Positions 46,360-56,343 are shown, counted from the first letter of the stretch. The stretch: DNA of 64,000 nucleotides from Bacteroidota bacterium (GCA_016706865.1 JADJIS010000002.1:1240001-1304000); one strand, 5' to 3'. Made by a program: numbers and translations. The notes: generated by a model not told the origin, from the letters alone.

Positions 46360-48153
46360 TCAATCCTCATTCAATTTCAACACTGCTAAAAACGCTTCCT
46401 GAGGCACTTCTACAGTTCCAATCTGACGCATGCGTTTTTTTCCTTTCTTTTGTTTTTCCAATAATTTTCTTTTTCTGGAAATATCACCACCATAACATTT
46501 TGCGGTAACATCTTTACGCATCGCACTTATTGTTTCTCTCGCAATAATTTTAGCTCCAATGGCTGCCTGAATCGCAATAACGAATTGTTGTTTAGGTAAT
46601 AGCTCTTTTAATTTTGCACATAACCTGCTGCCGAATTCATATGCTTTATCCCGGTGAATTAATGCTGAAAATGCATCCACATTTTCCCCGTTTAATTTTA
46701 TATCTAATTTTATAAGATCGCCTTCGCGGTAATCTATTAATTCATAATCGAAACTGGCATAACCGCGGGAAATGGATTTTAATTTATCGTAAAAATCAAA
46801 TACAATTTCCGTTAAGGGCATCTCCCAGATTAATTCAACACGTGTTGTGGTGAGATATATTTGGTTTAATAAAATACCTCTTTTGTCCATACATAATTTC
46901 ATGATGGTCCCAATATAATCGGGAGCAGTAATTACCTGAGCTCTTATATAAGGTTCCTCTATATGATCGATATATGCAGGATCCGGAAGATCGGTTGGAT
47001 TATGCACTACGATCTTTTTTCCGCCTGTGGTAAAACAATCAAACGATACGTTTGGAACGGTAATGATCACATTTTGATCAAATTCACGTTCGAGTCTTTC
47101 TGTAATAATTTCAAGATGCAATAAACCTAAAAAGCCGCATCGAAAACCAAATCCTAAAGCGACAGAACTTTCGGGTTCAAAAATGAGAGACGCATCATTT
47201 AATTGTAATTTCTCAATTGCATCGCGCAAACCTTCATAATCGTCATTATCGATTGGATAAACTCCCGCAAATACCATCGGTTTCACATCTTTAAATCCCT
47301 CCACTATATTACTGCAAGGATTATTTTTAAGTGTGATGGTATCACCAACCTTTATCTCTTTTGCTTCTTTAATTCCCGTAATAATATATCCAACATCGCC
47401 GGCTTTAACTGCATCTCTTGGTTCATATAATAAACGAAGAATACCCACTTCATTTGCCTCGTAATCATTTTCAGTATTTACAAATTTTACACGGTCGCCT
47501 TTTTTTAACGTGCCCTGAAAAATTCTGTAATATGCAACCACTCCCCGGTATGAATTAAATACCGAATCAAATATCAATGCCTGAAGCGGTGCAGTTTCGC
47601 TGCCTTTAGGAGCAGGTACTCTGTGAATAATAGCGTCCAGAATTTTTTCAATACCAAGTCCTGTTTTACCACTTGCTTCCAGAATACTTTCGCGACTACA
47701 ACCAATAAGATCAACTACCTGATCCTTCACCTCCTCGATCATTGCACCATCCATATCAATTTTATTAATTATCGGGATGATCTCAAGATTGTGTTCTATT
47801 GCGAGATAAAGATTTGATATGGTTTGCGCCTGAATACCCTGAGTAGCATCCACCAACAACAATGCACCTTCACAGGCTGCAATACTTCTGGAAACTTCAT
47901 AACTGAAGTCAACATGGCCGGGTGTATCGATCAGGTTCAATACGTATTCTTTTCCCTCATAGTGAAAATCCATTTGAATGGCATGGCTCTTTATTGTGAT
48001 ACCACGTTCACGCTCAATATCCATATCATCCAACACCTGTGCCTTGGAATCCCTTTCAGAAACAGTATGTGTAACCTCTAATAACCTGTCGGCCAATGTA
48101 CTTTTTCCATGATCAATATGTGCTATTATGCAAAAATTTCTTATATTCTCCAT
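46360..48153 (-). CDS. lepA: elongation factor 4 (LepA) translational GTPase
   Basis: A 597-residue ribosome-associated GTPase thought to act on stalled or mistranslocated ribosomes. G1 is AHIDHGKSTLADRL, G3 DTPGHVDFSYEV and G4 NKID. EF-G-like domains follow (GFRCGFLGLLHLEI), then the LepA-specific C-terminal domain (KKGKKRMRQIGTVEVPQEAF). Length is typical. A perfect -7 element lies about 30 bases upstream. Confidence 0.96.
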   Translation of the reverse strand: MENIRNFCIIAHIDHGKSTLADRLLEVTHTVSERDSKAQVLDDMDIERERGITIKSHAIQMDFHYEGKEYVLNLIDTPGHVDFSYEVSRSIAACEGALLLVDATQGIQAQTISNLYLAIEHNLEIIPIINKIDMDGAMIEEVKDQVVDLIGCSRESILEASGKTGLGIEKILDAIIHRVPAPKGSETAPLQALIFDSVFNSYRGVVAYYRIFQGTLKKGDRVKFVNTENDYEANEVGILRLLYEPRDAVKAGDVGYIITGIKEAKEIKVGDTITLKNNPCSNIVEGFKDVKPMVFAGVYPIDNDDYEGLRDAIEKLQLNDASLIFEPESSVALGFGFRCGFLGLLHLEIITERLEREFDQNVIITVPNVSFDCFTTGGKKIVVHNPTDLPDPAYIDHIEEPYIRAQVITAPDYIGTIMKLCMDKRGILLNQIYLTTTRVELIWEMPLTEIVFDFYDKLKSISRGYASFDYELIDYREGDLIKLDIKLNGENVDAFSALIHRDKAYEFGSRLCAKLKELLPKQQFVIAIQAAIGAKIIARETISAMRKDVTAKCYGGDISRKRKLLEKQKKGKKRMRQIGTVEVPQEAFLAVLKLNED

Positions 48154-48183
48154 CTTTCCTTACTTACCTTTTTCAATCAGGTG

Positions 48184-48191
48184 CAAAGGTA
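48184..48191 (-). promoter_or_regulatory. -7 promoter element of lepA
   Basis: TACCTTTG on the minus strand is a perfect match to TAnnTTTG and places transcription start about 24 bases before the lepA ATG. No TTG at the usual distance. Confidence 0.5.
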
Positions 48192-48306
48192 ATTAAAAGA
48201 GAGGCCTTCGTATAACTGAAAAACAAGGAGTTCGTGTTATAGTAAAATTTACAATTTACGAGTTGATTTAGGTTGATCCGGAACGGTCTGAATAAATTTA
48301 AGTTCC

Positions 48307-48314
48307 TATATTTG
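48307..48314 (+). promoter_or_regulatory. -7 promoter element of the RDD gene
   Basis: TATATTTG is a perfect TAnnTTTG match 41 bases before the ATG at 48356. Confidence 0.5.
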
Positions 48315-48355
48315 CGGCGCTTATCAGCACAACAATTTATTAAACCAGACTACAT

Positions 48356-48889
48356 ATGACGCATAATTATCAATCTGCCTCCATGCCCAAAAGAACTATA
48401 GCTTACCTTATAGATTCCATTTTAATTATCGCAGTTGTTTCTGCATTTTTATTTGTTCGTATGGGAAAAACCGATGCGGAGGCTTTTATAGACGAAGGAA
48501 AGCCTGGATTAGCGGATAAGTATCCGTTTGTAGCAACTGCAGAAGCTGTTATTTTTGATCCGCAACGAATGGTGTATATGGAAAGCTTCTTAAAAAATTA
48601 CACCTTGGATGCCTTGATAGGACTGCTTTTATTACCAATGCTCTATTTTATCTTTTTTGAAGGAATATGGGGAGGCACCATTGGAAAACTACTTTTAGGT
48701 ATCAGAGTTCGCCGCAAGGACGGAGGAAAGATCAATTTTGGGATTTCCTTTATACGTTTTTTAGGCAAAATAGTTTCGACAATACCATTTTTTCTAGGCT
48801 TTATTTTGGCCTTTTTCGATAAAAAACATCAAACTCTGCACGACAAGATAGCCAATACCCTGGTTTTGAATAAAGGCACGGGGATTTAG
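48356..48889 (+). CDS. RDD family membrane protein
   Basis: A 177-residue inner-membrane protein. The RDD domain has its first helix at about 11-31 (KRTIAYLIDSILIIAVVSAF), a second hydrophobic segment at about 84-104 (LIGLLLLPMLYFIFFEGI) and the conserved GGTIGKLLLGIRVRRKDGGK, then a third helix (FFLGFILAFF) and the typical end DKKHQTLHDKIANTLVL. RDD proteins have no general known function; some affect ion transport. The stop codon TAG is the start of a GGACACG heptad array. Confidence 0.85.
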   Translation: MTHNYQSASMPKRTIAYLIDSILIIAVVSAFLFVRMGKTDAEAFIDEGKPGLADKYPFVATAEAVIFDPQRMVYMESFLKNYTLDALIGLLLLPMLYFIFFEGIWGGTIGKLLLGIRVRRKDGGKINFGISFIRFLGKIVSTIPFFLGFILAFFDKKHQTLHDKIANTLVLNKGTGI

Positions 48890-49080
48890 GACACGGGACG
48901 CGGGACACGGGATTGACACAGGACATGGGAGGCGGACTCGGGATACGTATCAGGTATCAAGTATCGGGTATCAGGAAAACAAATGGTGAGATTGGGTAAA
49001 ATTTCGCAAGAAATTTAAACTCCTTTTAGGAAGTAGGAAATAGGACCTAAGAAATAGGAAAACAAACGGTGGGATTGGGT
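48886..49080. repeat. GGACACG, ATCAGGT and GGAAGTA heptads with a duplicated core
   Basis: Begins at the RDD stop codon. After GGACACG and ATCAGGT units comes a core of about 50 bases (AAAACAAATGGTGAGATTGG ... AAATTTCGCAAGAAATTTAA ... TCCTTTTA). GGAAGTA units follow, then the same core again with few changes (AAAACAAACGGTGGGATTGG). The core resumes at 14009 in part. Confidence 0.8.
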
Positions 49081-49114
49081 AAAATTTCGCATGAAATTTA
49101 AATTCCTTTTATCA

Positions 49115-49211
49115 TTAATCGGCTGTTTAATTATCAATTATCAATTGTCAATTATCAATTGTCAATTAATTATTGGCTGTTTAATTCTCAACTCTCAATT
49201 CTCAATTATTT
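49115..49211. repeat. AATTATC/AATTGTC heptads with GGCTGTT cores
   Basis: Inverse orientation of the element at 28817: GGCTGTTTAATT, five heptads, GGCTGTTTAATT, then AACTCTC/AATTCTC heptads. It ends close to the stop codon (49214) of the minus-strand gene that follows. Confidence 0.8.
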
Positions 49212-49213
49212 TT

Positions 49214-51364
49214 TCACCATTTCAATCGCACCTGCAATTTAAAATCACTTCGTGTAGACCCGGGAAAAGTATTATCGCCGCTTCCTATTTCATCCATTTC
49301 TGAGTACCAGGTATTACTCACTCTGGCCCAGATATCCATCCATTTGGTGGGGGAGTAGGTTACCAATAAATAGGTTCTTGTTCCATGACCTGCTAAACCA
49401 ATTATGGAGTATGCGTATAAAACTTCTGTTTCGTAGGTATAAATTCTGGTGTTGTAACTATCGGTATTAAAAATGGCAAATCGTGTTGCAAAACCAAAAG
49501 GACTGCTTAACGGATGATAATTAAAATCCTGGAATGCGAGATATCCTTTTTCAGGAAGACCTAATTGTTCGTCGTAAAAACTAACTTCAATTCTCGATTT
49601 TAATGTAAGAGATTTACTTACATCATAATCAGCATGCCAGCGAATTGTTGCTTTTTCTAATTCTGTTATTTCATTTAAAATAACATCATCTTCTAAAAGA
49701 TCTGATGATGCATTTCTGTCGCTCACTTCACGTTTAAAACGCAAGTAGGTTTCAAAAGCTCTGGAAGGTTGCCAGGAAATTTGTGTTAAAACATCAGTAC
49801 CATAGGAGGGTGCATCAGCGCGAAATTCGAGCCATTGGTGTTTATAGATATCAATATAACCGCTGAATTTCCATCCTCGCATTGGTTTAATTTCAGTTCC
49901 GAAATAGGTGCCTCTTTCGTTTTGCGGTGTTGGTCCGTCGGAAAAAGTTTCTGCGTAAAGCGTTTGATATTCAGGAGAGAAATAACGATGAACTATTGCA
50001 ATATCTATTTTTGGATCTACAGGCATTACCAAACCGGTTAATGTTGCACCTTTTAAATTATCAGATACTGCTGCCTCGCCGAATATTAAAATATTTCTCC
50101 ATAAAAAATTATAATGCACGCTGCTGTTCAATAAATTTGTTCCAGTAAAATCATATACATTATAAAGGTCGGGCGTTTTTATTATTGGAGAGGAAAGATG
50201 AAAGTATACTGCTGAGATTCCGGCATTAAATTGTCCTTTGTAATATGTTGCGTCGAAACCTGCAACGGTTTCATGAATTGCATTTTTATTTTCCAATTCA
50301 TTATCGGTTCTGTGTAATCCGCTGTCGTCAATATTGGAAACCTGTAAAACTTCCTCATCTGTTGTATCTATCAAAGAAACATTTGCATCTAAATTTTTAT
50401 AGGATGCAAATGCAGTTACATATACATTTTTAAATGCATAGGTTGCACCGGCTCCGCGCATGAATCTGTTTTCATTGGTGGATGTATAGGCATCAAGAAC
50501 CGGTCCCGCTCTTCGCACTGCAACAGGATAAACACTTTTTCCGAAACCAAATCCACTCCACATAATTAATCCCTGGCCCATTCGTAATTCATAATCGCCT
50601 AATGCAAGTGCCTTTAATCTACCAGAACTTTTTTTAAAAAAATGTGCGGAATAATAATCAAAGCCCTGTGGTTGAGTGGGACCAAAAATTGCTTCGCCGG
50701 CATCTTTTTCGGCTGTTATACCGTAACTCAATTTATTGTTGTAATTGTACCTGAGTCTGGTATAAATACGTGAATTATTTCCATAATAGGTAGTTGCACC
50801 CAAACTATCTTCTTCATATCCATCTTGTAATTCGATATAGCGCCCAATACGGAAAAAATATTGGTAATCGCCAAGATATAATTGTTTAATAAAAGGTTCT
50901 GAGGGTTTGTTGGATCCACTATACGAAATAAAGGGTTTCAAACGATTAATATCTTCAAGCGAAAATGATGCAATGGTTTGCAGCTCGTAAATATTTACAA
51001 TTTCCCCATATACTTCAATATGACGTAAAAGATCGCGAATTTGCAATTCGGTAAATAAAGTGGTATTGCGCAATTCCGTGCCCGTTGCCTTATTTATATT
51101 TATGGGGTTTTTTAATAATGCATTGAGATTTTCCTGATACGTATCGATGGAGATATCGGTATTATCAATTTTTTCTGCAGCATCTTCTAAAATATCTCCT
51201 TCCAATAATCTTCCTTCACCATTATTTTCCTGCGCGAATAAAAGGGAACTATTAAAAAGAAAAAAAGCAGAAAGCAAAAAAGAAAAAACATAAATATCTT
51301 TAAAGGTTCCGAAAAATCCGGAAGCTGTTTTTTTTAATTTGATGTGTATGTTTCGTTGCTGCAT
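49214..51364 (-). CDS. outer membrane beta-barrel protein with N-terminal helix-hairpin-helix domain
   Basis: A 716-residue exported protein (signal peptide ends at about residue 45 with FNSSLLFAQ). Residues about 80-150 form paired helix-hairpin-helix motifs of the ComEA type (PININKATGTELRN...VYGEIVNIYELQTIASFSLEDINRL). The rest is beta-rich with alternating aromatic residues and ends in FKLQVRLKW, as in outer-membrane barrels. Such HHH-barrel proteins are common in Bacteroidota; function is unknown. It follows the gene at 51368 by three bases, so the two are one operon. The start chosen gives a longer N-terminus than usual. Confidence 0.8.
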   Translation of the reverse strand: MQQRNIHIKLKKTASGFFGTFKDIYVFSFLLSAFFLFNSSLLFAQENNGEGRLLEGDILEDAAEKIDNTDISIDTYQENLNALLKNPININKATGTELRNTTLFTELQIRDLLRHIEVYGEIVNIYELQTIASFSLEDINRLKPFISYSGSNKPSEPFIKQLYLGDYQYFFRIGRYIELQDGYEEDSLGATTYYGNNSRIYTRLRYNYNNKLSYGITAEKDAGEAIFGPTQPQGFDYYSAHFFKKSSGRLKALALGDYELRMGQGLIMWSGFGFGKSVYPVAVRRAGPVLDAYTSTNENRFMRGAGATYAFKNVYVTAFASYKNLDANVSLIDTTDEEVLQVSNIDDSGLHRTDNELENKNAIHETVAGFDATYYKGQFNAGISAVYFHLSSPIIKTPDLYNVYDFTGTNLLNSSVHYNFLWRNILIFGEAAVSDNLKGATLTGLVMPVDPKIDIAIVHRYFSPEYQTLYAETFSDGPTPQNERGTYFGTEIKPMRGWKFSGYIDIYKHQWLEFRADAPSYGTDVLTQISWQPSRAFETYLRFKREVSDRNASSDLLEDDVILNEITELEKATIRWHADYDVSKSLTLKSRIEVSFYDEQLGLPEKGYLAFQDFNYHPLSSPFGFATRFAIFNTDSYNTRIYTYETEVLYAYSIIGLAGHGTRTYLLVTYSPTKWMDIWARVSNTWYSEMDEIGSGDNTFPGSTRSDFKLQVRLKW

Positions 51365-51367
51365 GTA

Positions 51368-52186
51368 TTAAAAATTATAACTCATACCGAGTCCGGGAGT
51401 TAGCCCGAGTTGTTGATGAAATTGAGCGCTGAGGTCCAATTTCAATTCTTTTATCTTAACACCTAATCCGCTCGTGAACATAGAGGGATTTGAAATATAT
51501 CCTCCTCTCAAATATAATTGTTCTACAATATGATATTCAATTCCGCCTTTTGCCCTGAGGTCGTTATTAATAGTTTGTTCACCTTCCAAACAAATTAATA
51601 ATTTTTCGGAGGGTTGATATGCAATGCCTACATTTATGATGGAAGGTAATTCTTCTTCATAAGTTAATCCGGTTTTTGCGCGAATAGGATTAAATGTTTT
51701 TGCACCAATGGTGAGACTTTTTACAGGTTTATATAAAATTCCGATATCGAAAGTAAATGCTGCACCGCTTCCAACTTCAATTGTTTTTGTTCCAACATAA
51801 TCCAATTGCAAACCGATCGAAACATTTTCCGCCAATTTTCTTCCGTAGCCGATACCGATTTGTGTTTGATTAAAGGTATTATCACCAAAATAATTTATAC
51901 TGGCACCAAATACACCCTGTTCTTTAAAGGGTAAAGCAAAAACACCGTGATGTGCTCCAATTCCGCCCTCCACAAGAAAATAGTTTTGTGTGCTTAATCC
52001 GGCAGTGATATCCTCTACATAAGCCAATGCCGAAGGATTGTTTTGAGCACTATACACATCCTGAAGAGTTACTGATGCATTTCCCATTGCATTTGCCCTG
52101 CTTCCAGCATCACTATAGCCGGTTTGAGCGGCTGCAGTCAACGGTATCAAGCATAGTATTCCGAACAGAAATTGTATGTGGTTCAT
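51368..52186 (-). CDS. PorV/PorQ-like outer membrane beta-barrel protein
   Basis: A 272-residue exported protein (signal peptide about 1-20). The opening GSRANAMGNASVTLQDVYSA and NNPSALAY is typical of FadL/PorV-like outer-membrane proteins, and alternating hydrophobic strands run to the end (LTPGLGMSYNF). Related proteins act in T9SS, but no motif shows that this one does. It is the first gene of a two-gene operon with the HHH-barrel protein. Confidence 0.75.
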   Translation of the reverse strand: MNHIQFLFGILCLIPLTAAAQTGYSDAGSRANAMGNASVTLQDVYSAQNNPSALAYVEDITAGLSTQNYFLVEGGIGAHHGVFALPFKEQGVFGASINYFGDNTFNQTQIGIGYGRKLAENVSIGLQLDYVGTKTIEVGSGAAFTFDIGILYKPVKSLTIGAKTFNPIRAKTGLTYEEELPSIINVGIAYQPSEKLLICLEGEQTINNDLRAKGGIEYHIVEQLYLRGGYISNPSMFTSGLGVKIKELKLDLSAQFHQQLGLTPGLGMSYNF

Positions 52187-52236
52187 AAGGGTAAAGATAG
52201 TTTAAATTGAATACCTGTTTATATTCTCTATATTAA

Positions 52237-52244
52237 CAAATATA
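52237..52244 (-). promoter_or_regulatory. -7 promoter element of the outer-membrane protein pair
   Basis: TATATTTG on the minus strand, a perfect TAnnTTTG match, about 50 bases before the ATG at 52186. A TTG lies 16 bases upstream. Confidence 0.4.
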
Positions 52245-52450
52245 AATATTTTTAACAGAACAAGAAAACAAAAGTGCTTGGGTGGTTGCTTCACCCTAGG
52301 ATTTTCTCAGCAGTGTATCTCCACTGATTCTATAATTGTGAGGGGTTGCTGATGTTCCGATCTTCAACATCTAAATTATCAACAATCCGGCAGAATCACC
52401 GATCTATTCCCCCAAAAAACTATTAACTTTATTAGATCAAATTTATTAAA

Positions 52451-53869
52451 ATGAAACATTTAATTTTCACTCTGCTTTTCATCAAAATACTAAATATTAA
52501 TGCACAAACCGACACGGTAAATATCAGTTATATTTCTGAATATTATTTTGACCATCCCTTTCTTCCATATTCTGCTTATACTTCCGTGTTTAATAAAAAT
52601 GATGCACCTTATATTTATTCTGCTTGTCGCGAATTGGGTATTGTTACTTTTGATATTAGTGATATTAATGATCCGATACCCGTTGATACAATTGGCACTG
52701 CTTCTTTAAATGGTTTGTTGCCAACAAATCTCAAACAAACCGGAAATTATTTATATTGTTCCTTAGGTGGATATGATGGATTTTTTCCACAAAAACCCGG
52801 CTTGGCTATTTTAGATCTGAGTAATCCTTCAAGTCCGGAGGTTACAGATATTTGGGATACCATTATTTTTGATCAGGGTGCAGCCATTGCAATTTCAGAT
52901 GGTGAATTTGCATATCTCGGTGCAATGGATGATGGTGTAATTTTATTGAATGTAAATAATAAAAACGACATCAAATTTATTTCCTCTATTTTACCTGATC
53001 CTGATTTCCCCGAGGTTGCAGGAATTTTTTCCTCCCCAAATGCAAGAGGATTATCCTTATATGGTTCTGATAAATTAATGGTTGCTAACGATGCCGGGGG
53101 ATTGCGTATGATTGATATTAGTGATAAAGAAAATCCCGTGGAAATTGGGAAATATGTTAATATGGGAATTGAAGATATTGCACAATCAGCTTATAATAAT
53201 ATTGTAATTGTTGATCATTACGCATACATACCGGTGGATATGTGTGGGTTGGATGTTGTTGACATATCAGATGAAGAAATGGAAACAATTTATTGGTTCA
53301 ATCCCTGGAATTGTGATAGTAGTAATTGGATTGGCAGGCCGGGTCACACTAACGAAATTGAAGTTGTGGGTGATAGTTTATTGTTTGTTTCAGGAGGAGA
53401 TTCTGAATTGTTGATATTTGATATTACAAACAGAGAAAATCCGGTATTTGTTGGTGAATATATTAATGAATTTGACAGTATAGTAGCATGGGGTGTTGAT
53501 GTGCATGAAAATTATGTTTCCTTGGCTTTAGTGAATAATGAAATTGTGCAGATACCCTATTATTCCAATATTGGGGGGATAACTATTTTAGAATGGGATG
53601 CAATTCCCTACGTTTCCATTTTCAATACAGAAAGAAATAGGATCGATATAGAAATTTCTCCCAATCCTGCTGATAATTTAATACAAATACAAAGTAATTT
53701 ACTGTGGCAAAATTGCGATATAATTGATGTAAACGGGCGGGCTATTAAACATGTTGAATATACGAGTTCCATTGATTGCATAAATATGGAAAATGGATTT
53801 TATTTACTGCGGTTTTTTGATGGGGAATCACAACTAATTGGCACAGGTAAATTTATAGTTCAACACTAA
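52451..53869 (+). CDS. secreted LVIVD-repeat beta-propeller-like protein with T9SS signal
   Basis: A 472-residue exported protein (signal peptide about 1-18). Several LVIVD-type repeats are visible, each with a strand ending in D followed by IS and NP: IVTFDISDINDPIPVDTIG, LAILDLSNPSSPEVTDIW, LRMIDISDKENPVEIGKYV, LLIFDITNRENPVFVGEYI. They probably form a propeller (about 30-390). The C-terminus is a T9SS type A sorting domain (about 400-472: ISPNPADNLIQIQSN...NGFYLLRFFDG). Surface or secreted; ligand unknown. Confidence 0.83.
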   Translation: MKHLIFTLLFIKILNINAQTDTVNISYISEYYFDHPFLPYSAYTSVFNKNDAPYIYSACRELGIVTFDISDINDPIPVDTIGTASLNGLLPTNLKQTGNYLYCSLGGYDGFFPQKPGLAILDLSNPSSPEVTDIWDTIIFDQGAAIAISDGEFAYLGAMDDGVILLNVNNKNDIKFISSILPDPDFPEVAGIFSSPNARGLSLYGSDKLMVANDAGGLRMIDISDKENPVEIGKYVNMGIEDIAQSAYNNIVIVDHYAYIPVDMCGLDVVDISDEEMETIYWFNPWNCDSSNWIGRPGHTNEIEVVGDSLLFVSGGDSELLIFDITNRENPVFVGEYINEFDSIVAWGVDVHENYVSLALVNNEIVQIPYYSNIGGITILEWDAIPYVSIFNTERNRIDIEISPNPADNLIQIQSNLLWQNCDIIDVNGRAIKHVEYTSSIDCINMENGFYLLRFFDGESQLIGTGKFIVQH

Positions 53870-53887
53870 GAGCTCCACACTGTGTTA

Positions 53888-54044
53888 GGCAGTGTCTTCA
53901 CAAGGAATTAAACAAAGCATGATGTGTTATTTATTTTGATTATTTGAATAATCATTTGGTGATAATATTATGGTGAGACGCTGCTGTATTCATGATCGGC
54001 AGCGACTCACGGCTGGTTTATTTTAATTGTGTGAAGACACTGCC
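53888..54044. repeat. nested inverted repeat between convergent genes
   Basis: The outer arms GGCAGTGTCTTCACA (53888-53902) and TGTGAAGACACTGCC (54030-54044) are perfect complements. A second hairpin lies inside: GTGAGACGCTGC pairs with GCAGCGACTCAC (53973-54010) with one mismatch. Together they fill most of the 241-base gap between the LVIVD gene and the PKD gene. It could be a MITE-like insertion or a structured RNA. Confidence 0.6.
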
Positions 54045-54056
54045 TTTGCAGTCTCT

Positions 54057-54083
54057 AAAAAAAAATCCCGCCAAAAGGCGGGA
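54057..54083 (-). terminator. intrinsic terminator of the PKD gene at 54111
   Basis: Stem TCCCGCC / GGCGGGA with an AAAA loop; the nine A on the left read as a T-run on the minus strand. Confidence 0.88.
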
Positions 54084-54110
54084 CCCACATCAAAATGAAT
54101 AAAGCGATCA

Positions 54111-56198
54111 CTATTTAATTAACGTAACCTGCTTTACTGTTACTGCGCTATGAGAAATAAATCTTAAAAGATATTCGCCGGAATTCAGGTTAGAAATGTT
54201 TATTTCATTGGAGGCTCCGTTGAGAATATCGGTGGTTAATTTTTGTCCGAGTGTATTGTAAACTTCTACATTAAGATCTTCGTATAATTCAGAAGTTTCA
54301 ATATGTAAAATACCTGTAGTTAAAGTTGGAAATACAGAGATATTTAACTGAGGTAAGGCATTAACAATGTCGGTTTGGGTTACTTCAATAGTTTTGCAAC
54401 TTTGATCGTCACCATACTTATTTTCAGCATTTAAACATACCAGAAAATTTCCGGTTGTTGTATATGCGTGCAAAGGTTCAAATTGTGTAGATGTAGAACC
54501 ATCACCAAAATCCCAATTATAAGTATCGGCGTCAACACTTAAATTATTAAATGTGAAAACATTTGCAGCAGCGCTATAATCATATTCTGCTGTTGGATCA
54601 TAAGGTTCAAATCTGCTGTAATCAAAAGCGCGGTATAATACATCGTTGTCTAATGTAATTGCATCCGGAGCAGTTGTTTCGGTGGAAGTTCCCGGATCCT
54701 GATCTTGTTGCCATAATACATGTACTTTATTACTGATAGTGCTCCAATAAACGGCAGGATTTACATTTTCAAAATTCTGTTCTGCAACATAAGTTAAATT
54801 AATTGGAGGCGACCAACTAATTCCTCCGTCGGTAGAATAAAATCCAAACAGATCTCTGAATGATTGAGCTTCGGCAACAGTAGGATCATCAAAATAATCG
54901 GTGAATTCAACGGGATGTGTATACACAACATATATATATCCGGTGAGTGGATCAACAGTTGCTGATGCCTGTGAAGTAAATCCGCAACCATAATTCGGAA
55001 GGTCGGCACCAATTCCTAAAAACGGATCACCATCTTCATCCCAATCAACTAATGCAAAATCAAGATATTGAACACTATCAGCACCAAAAGATTCATTCCA
55101 GTACCATAATCCTGTTACACCGGGAAAATAACTCCATCCATCATCATCAGGAGTAACATCTAATATTCGTGTTGCTCCGGTCCATACATGCATCATTCCA
55201 CTATTATCAATTGCCAGTGCTATATTTCCATCTTGTGAAGTAATGGTATCGGCAACTCCATCAGCATCAATATCTGAAATGGTATTTCCATTGAAATTCG
55301 GAATAGGCCATTCAATTAATCTTGTTCTTGTCCATGAACCTATATCTCCATTTGAATTTGATTTCCAAACTGCAAGGTCATTAATATTTTCTCCGGCTGC
55401 AATATATACATTATCACCTATTGCGCGAATAGTATAACATTCTGCACCCATTATACTATATCCATTTGCAGTATCAATTCCTGGTAAACGGAAATGTGTA
55501 ATATCCCAGGTTGCACCACCATCTGAAGAACGATAATATAACATATAATCATTTTCATTTGCGGCATCATCGTTGGCCGCTAATAAATGAATATAATTGG
55601 AACCCTGGGCACATGCTGCGCGAGGCCATGTTCCATGTAATAACAATGAATTTGCATCTTCTGTCCAATTAGTTGATCCGGTAGCATCATTTTTAAATAT
55701 AACAAGATTGTTACTTCCGTCATGAGCAAAATACATTTCATGATCTCCAACATTTATCATTGCAGGAAATCCTGTTCTGTAATCTTCGATACGCGTATCA
55801 GGAATTGCACCCCAATTTGCACCATCATAATTATTAAAAAATGTTCCGCGATCAGTTCTTGCTTCTGCCGTGCTTGTAGAACCTGTCCATACGGCAGAAA
55901 CTTTATTATCGGGATATACCAATAATCTGTTTGGTGCCGATGCATTTGTTACCAGATCGTAGGAGCTATAACCAACATAATCGCCGGCTACTCTTGAACC
56001 ATTTGATATTTTATAAAAACTTTGATCTTGTAAAGGAACTCCTTCCCGATCTTTTGCATATTGCATATAACTTTTATCAGAAACTGCAATAGTAGTTTTT
56101 TTCAACGCTGCTTGTTTATCAGCGGTGGCGTTTTGTGCTATTACACCATTTATGGTGGATAGAGCAAGGATGATGTAGACAATTTTTTTCATAGCCAT
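54111..56198 (-). CDS. T9SS-secreted protein with BNR/sialidase-like region and PKD domain
   Basis: A 695-residue exported protein (signal peptide about 1-21). A large beta region (about 75-520) has repeated SxDGGxxW motifs (YRSSDGGATWDITHF, YSTDGGISWSPPINL), which suggest a BNR-type propeller. A PKD domain follows (about 540-610, NWDFGDGSTSTQFEPLHAY), then a T9SS type A sorting domain (about 620-695, LNISVFPTLTTGILHIETS). The segment DWDEDGDPFLGIGADLPNYG resembles calcium-binding loops. It is a tandem paralogue of the next gene (56344). Each has its own terminator. Function is unknown; no catalytic residues could be assigned. Confidence 0.83.
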   Translation of the reverse strand: MAMKKIVYIILALSTINGVIAQNATADKQAALKKTTIAVSDKSYMQYAKDREGVPLQDQSFYKISNGSRVAGDYVGYSSYDLVTNASAPNRLLVYPDNKVSAVWTGSTSTAEARTDRGTFFNNYDGANWGAIPDTRIEDYRTGFPAMINVGDHEMYFAHDGSNNLVIFKNDATGSTNWTEDANSLLLHGTWPRAACAQGSNYIHLLAANDDAANENDYMLYYRSSDGGATWDITHFRLPGIDTANGYSIMGAECYTIRAIGDNVYIAAGENINDLAVWKSNSNGDIGSWTRTRLIEWPIPNFNGNTISDIDADGVADTITSQDGNIALAIDNSGMMHVWTGATRILDVTPDDDGWSYFPGVTGLWYWNESFGADSVQYLDFALVDWDEDGDPFLGIGADLPNYGCGFTSQASATVDPLTGYIYVVYTHPVEFTDYFDDPTVAEAQSFRDLFGFYSTDGGISWSPPINLTYVAEQNFENVNPAVYWSTISNKVHVLWQQDQDPGTSTETTAPDAITLDNDVLYRAFDYSRFEPYDPTAEYDYSAAANVFTFNNLSVDADTYNWDFGDGSTSTQFEPLHAYTTTGNFLVCLNAENKYGDDQSCKTIEVTQTDIVNALPQLNISVFPTLTTGILHIETSELYEDLNVEVYNTLGQKLTTDILNGASNEINISNLNSGEYLLRFISHSAVTVKQVTLIK

Positions 56199-56290
56199 AG
56201 TTTAATTTTTTAAACAATGGCGGAAAAGTATTTCTTCTTTTCACATTTAAAACCTGATTTATGTCATTTAAGATTTCCTTTGTGTTAATT

Positions 56291-56325
56291 AACAAAAAAC
56301 CCCCGCAATGCGAGGGTTTTTTGTT
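56291..56325. terminator. bidirectional terminator after the gene at 56344
   Basis: AACAAAAAACCC and GGGTTTTTTGTT are complementary arms around GCAATGC; both strands end in a T-run. Confidence 0.88.
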
Positions 56326-56343
56326 AATTATTTTAAGTTAATA

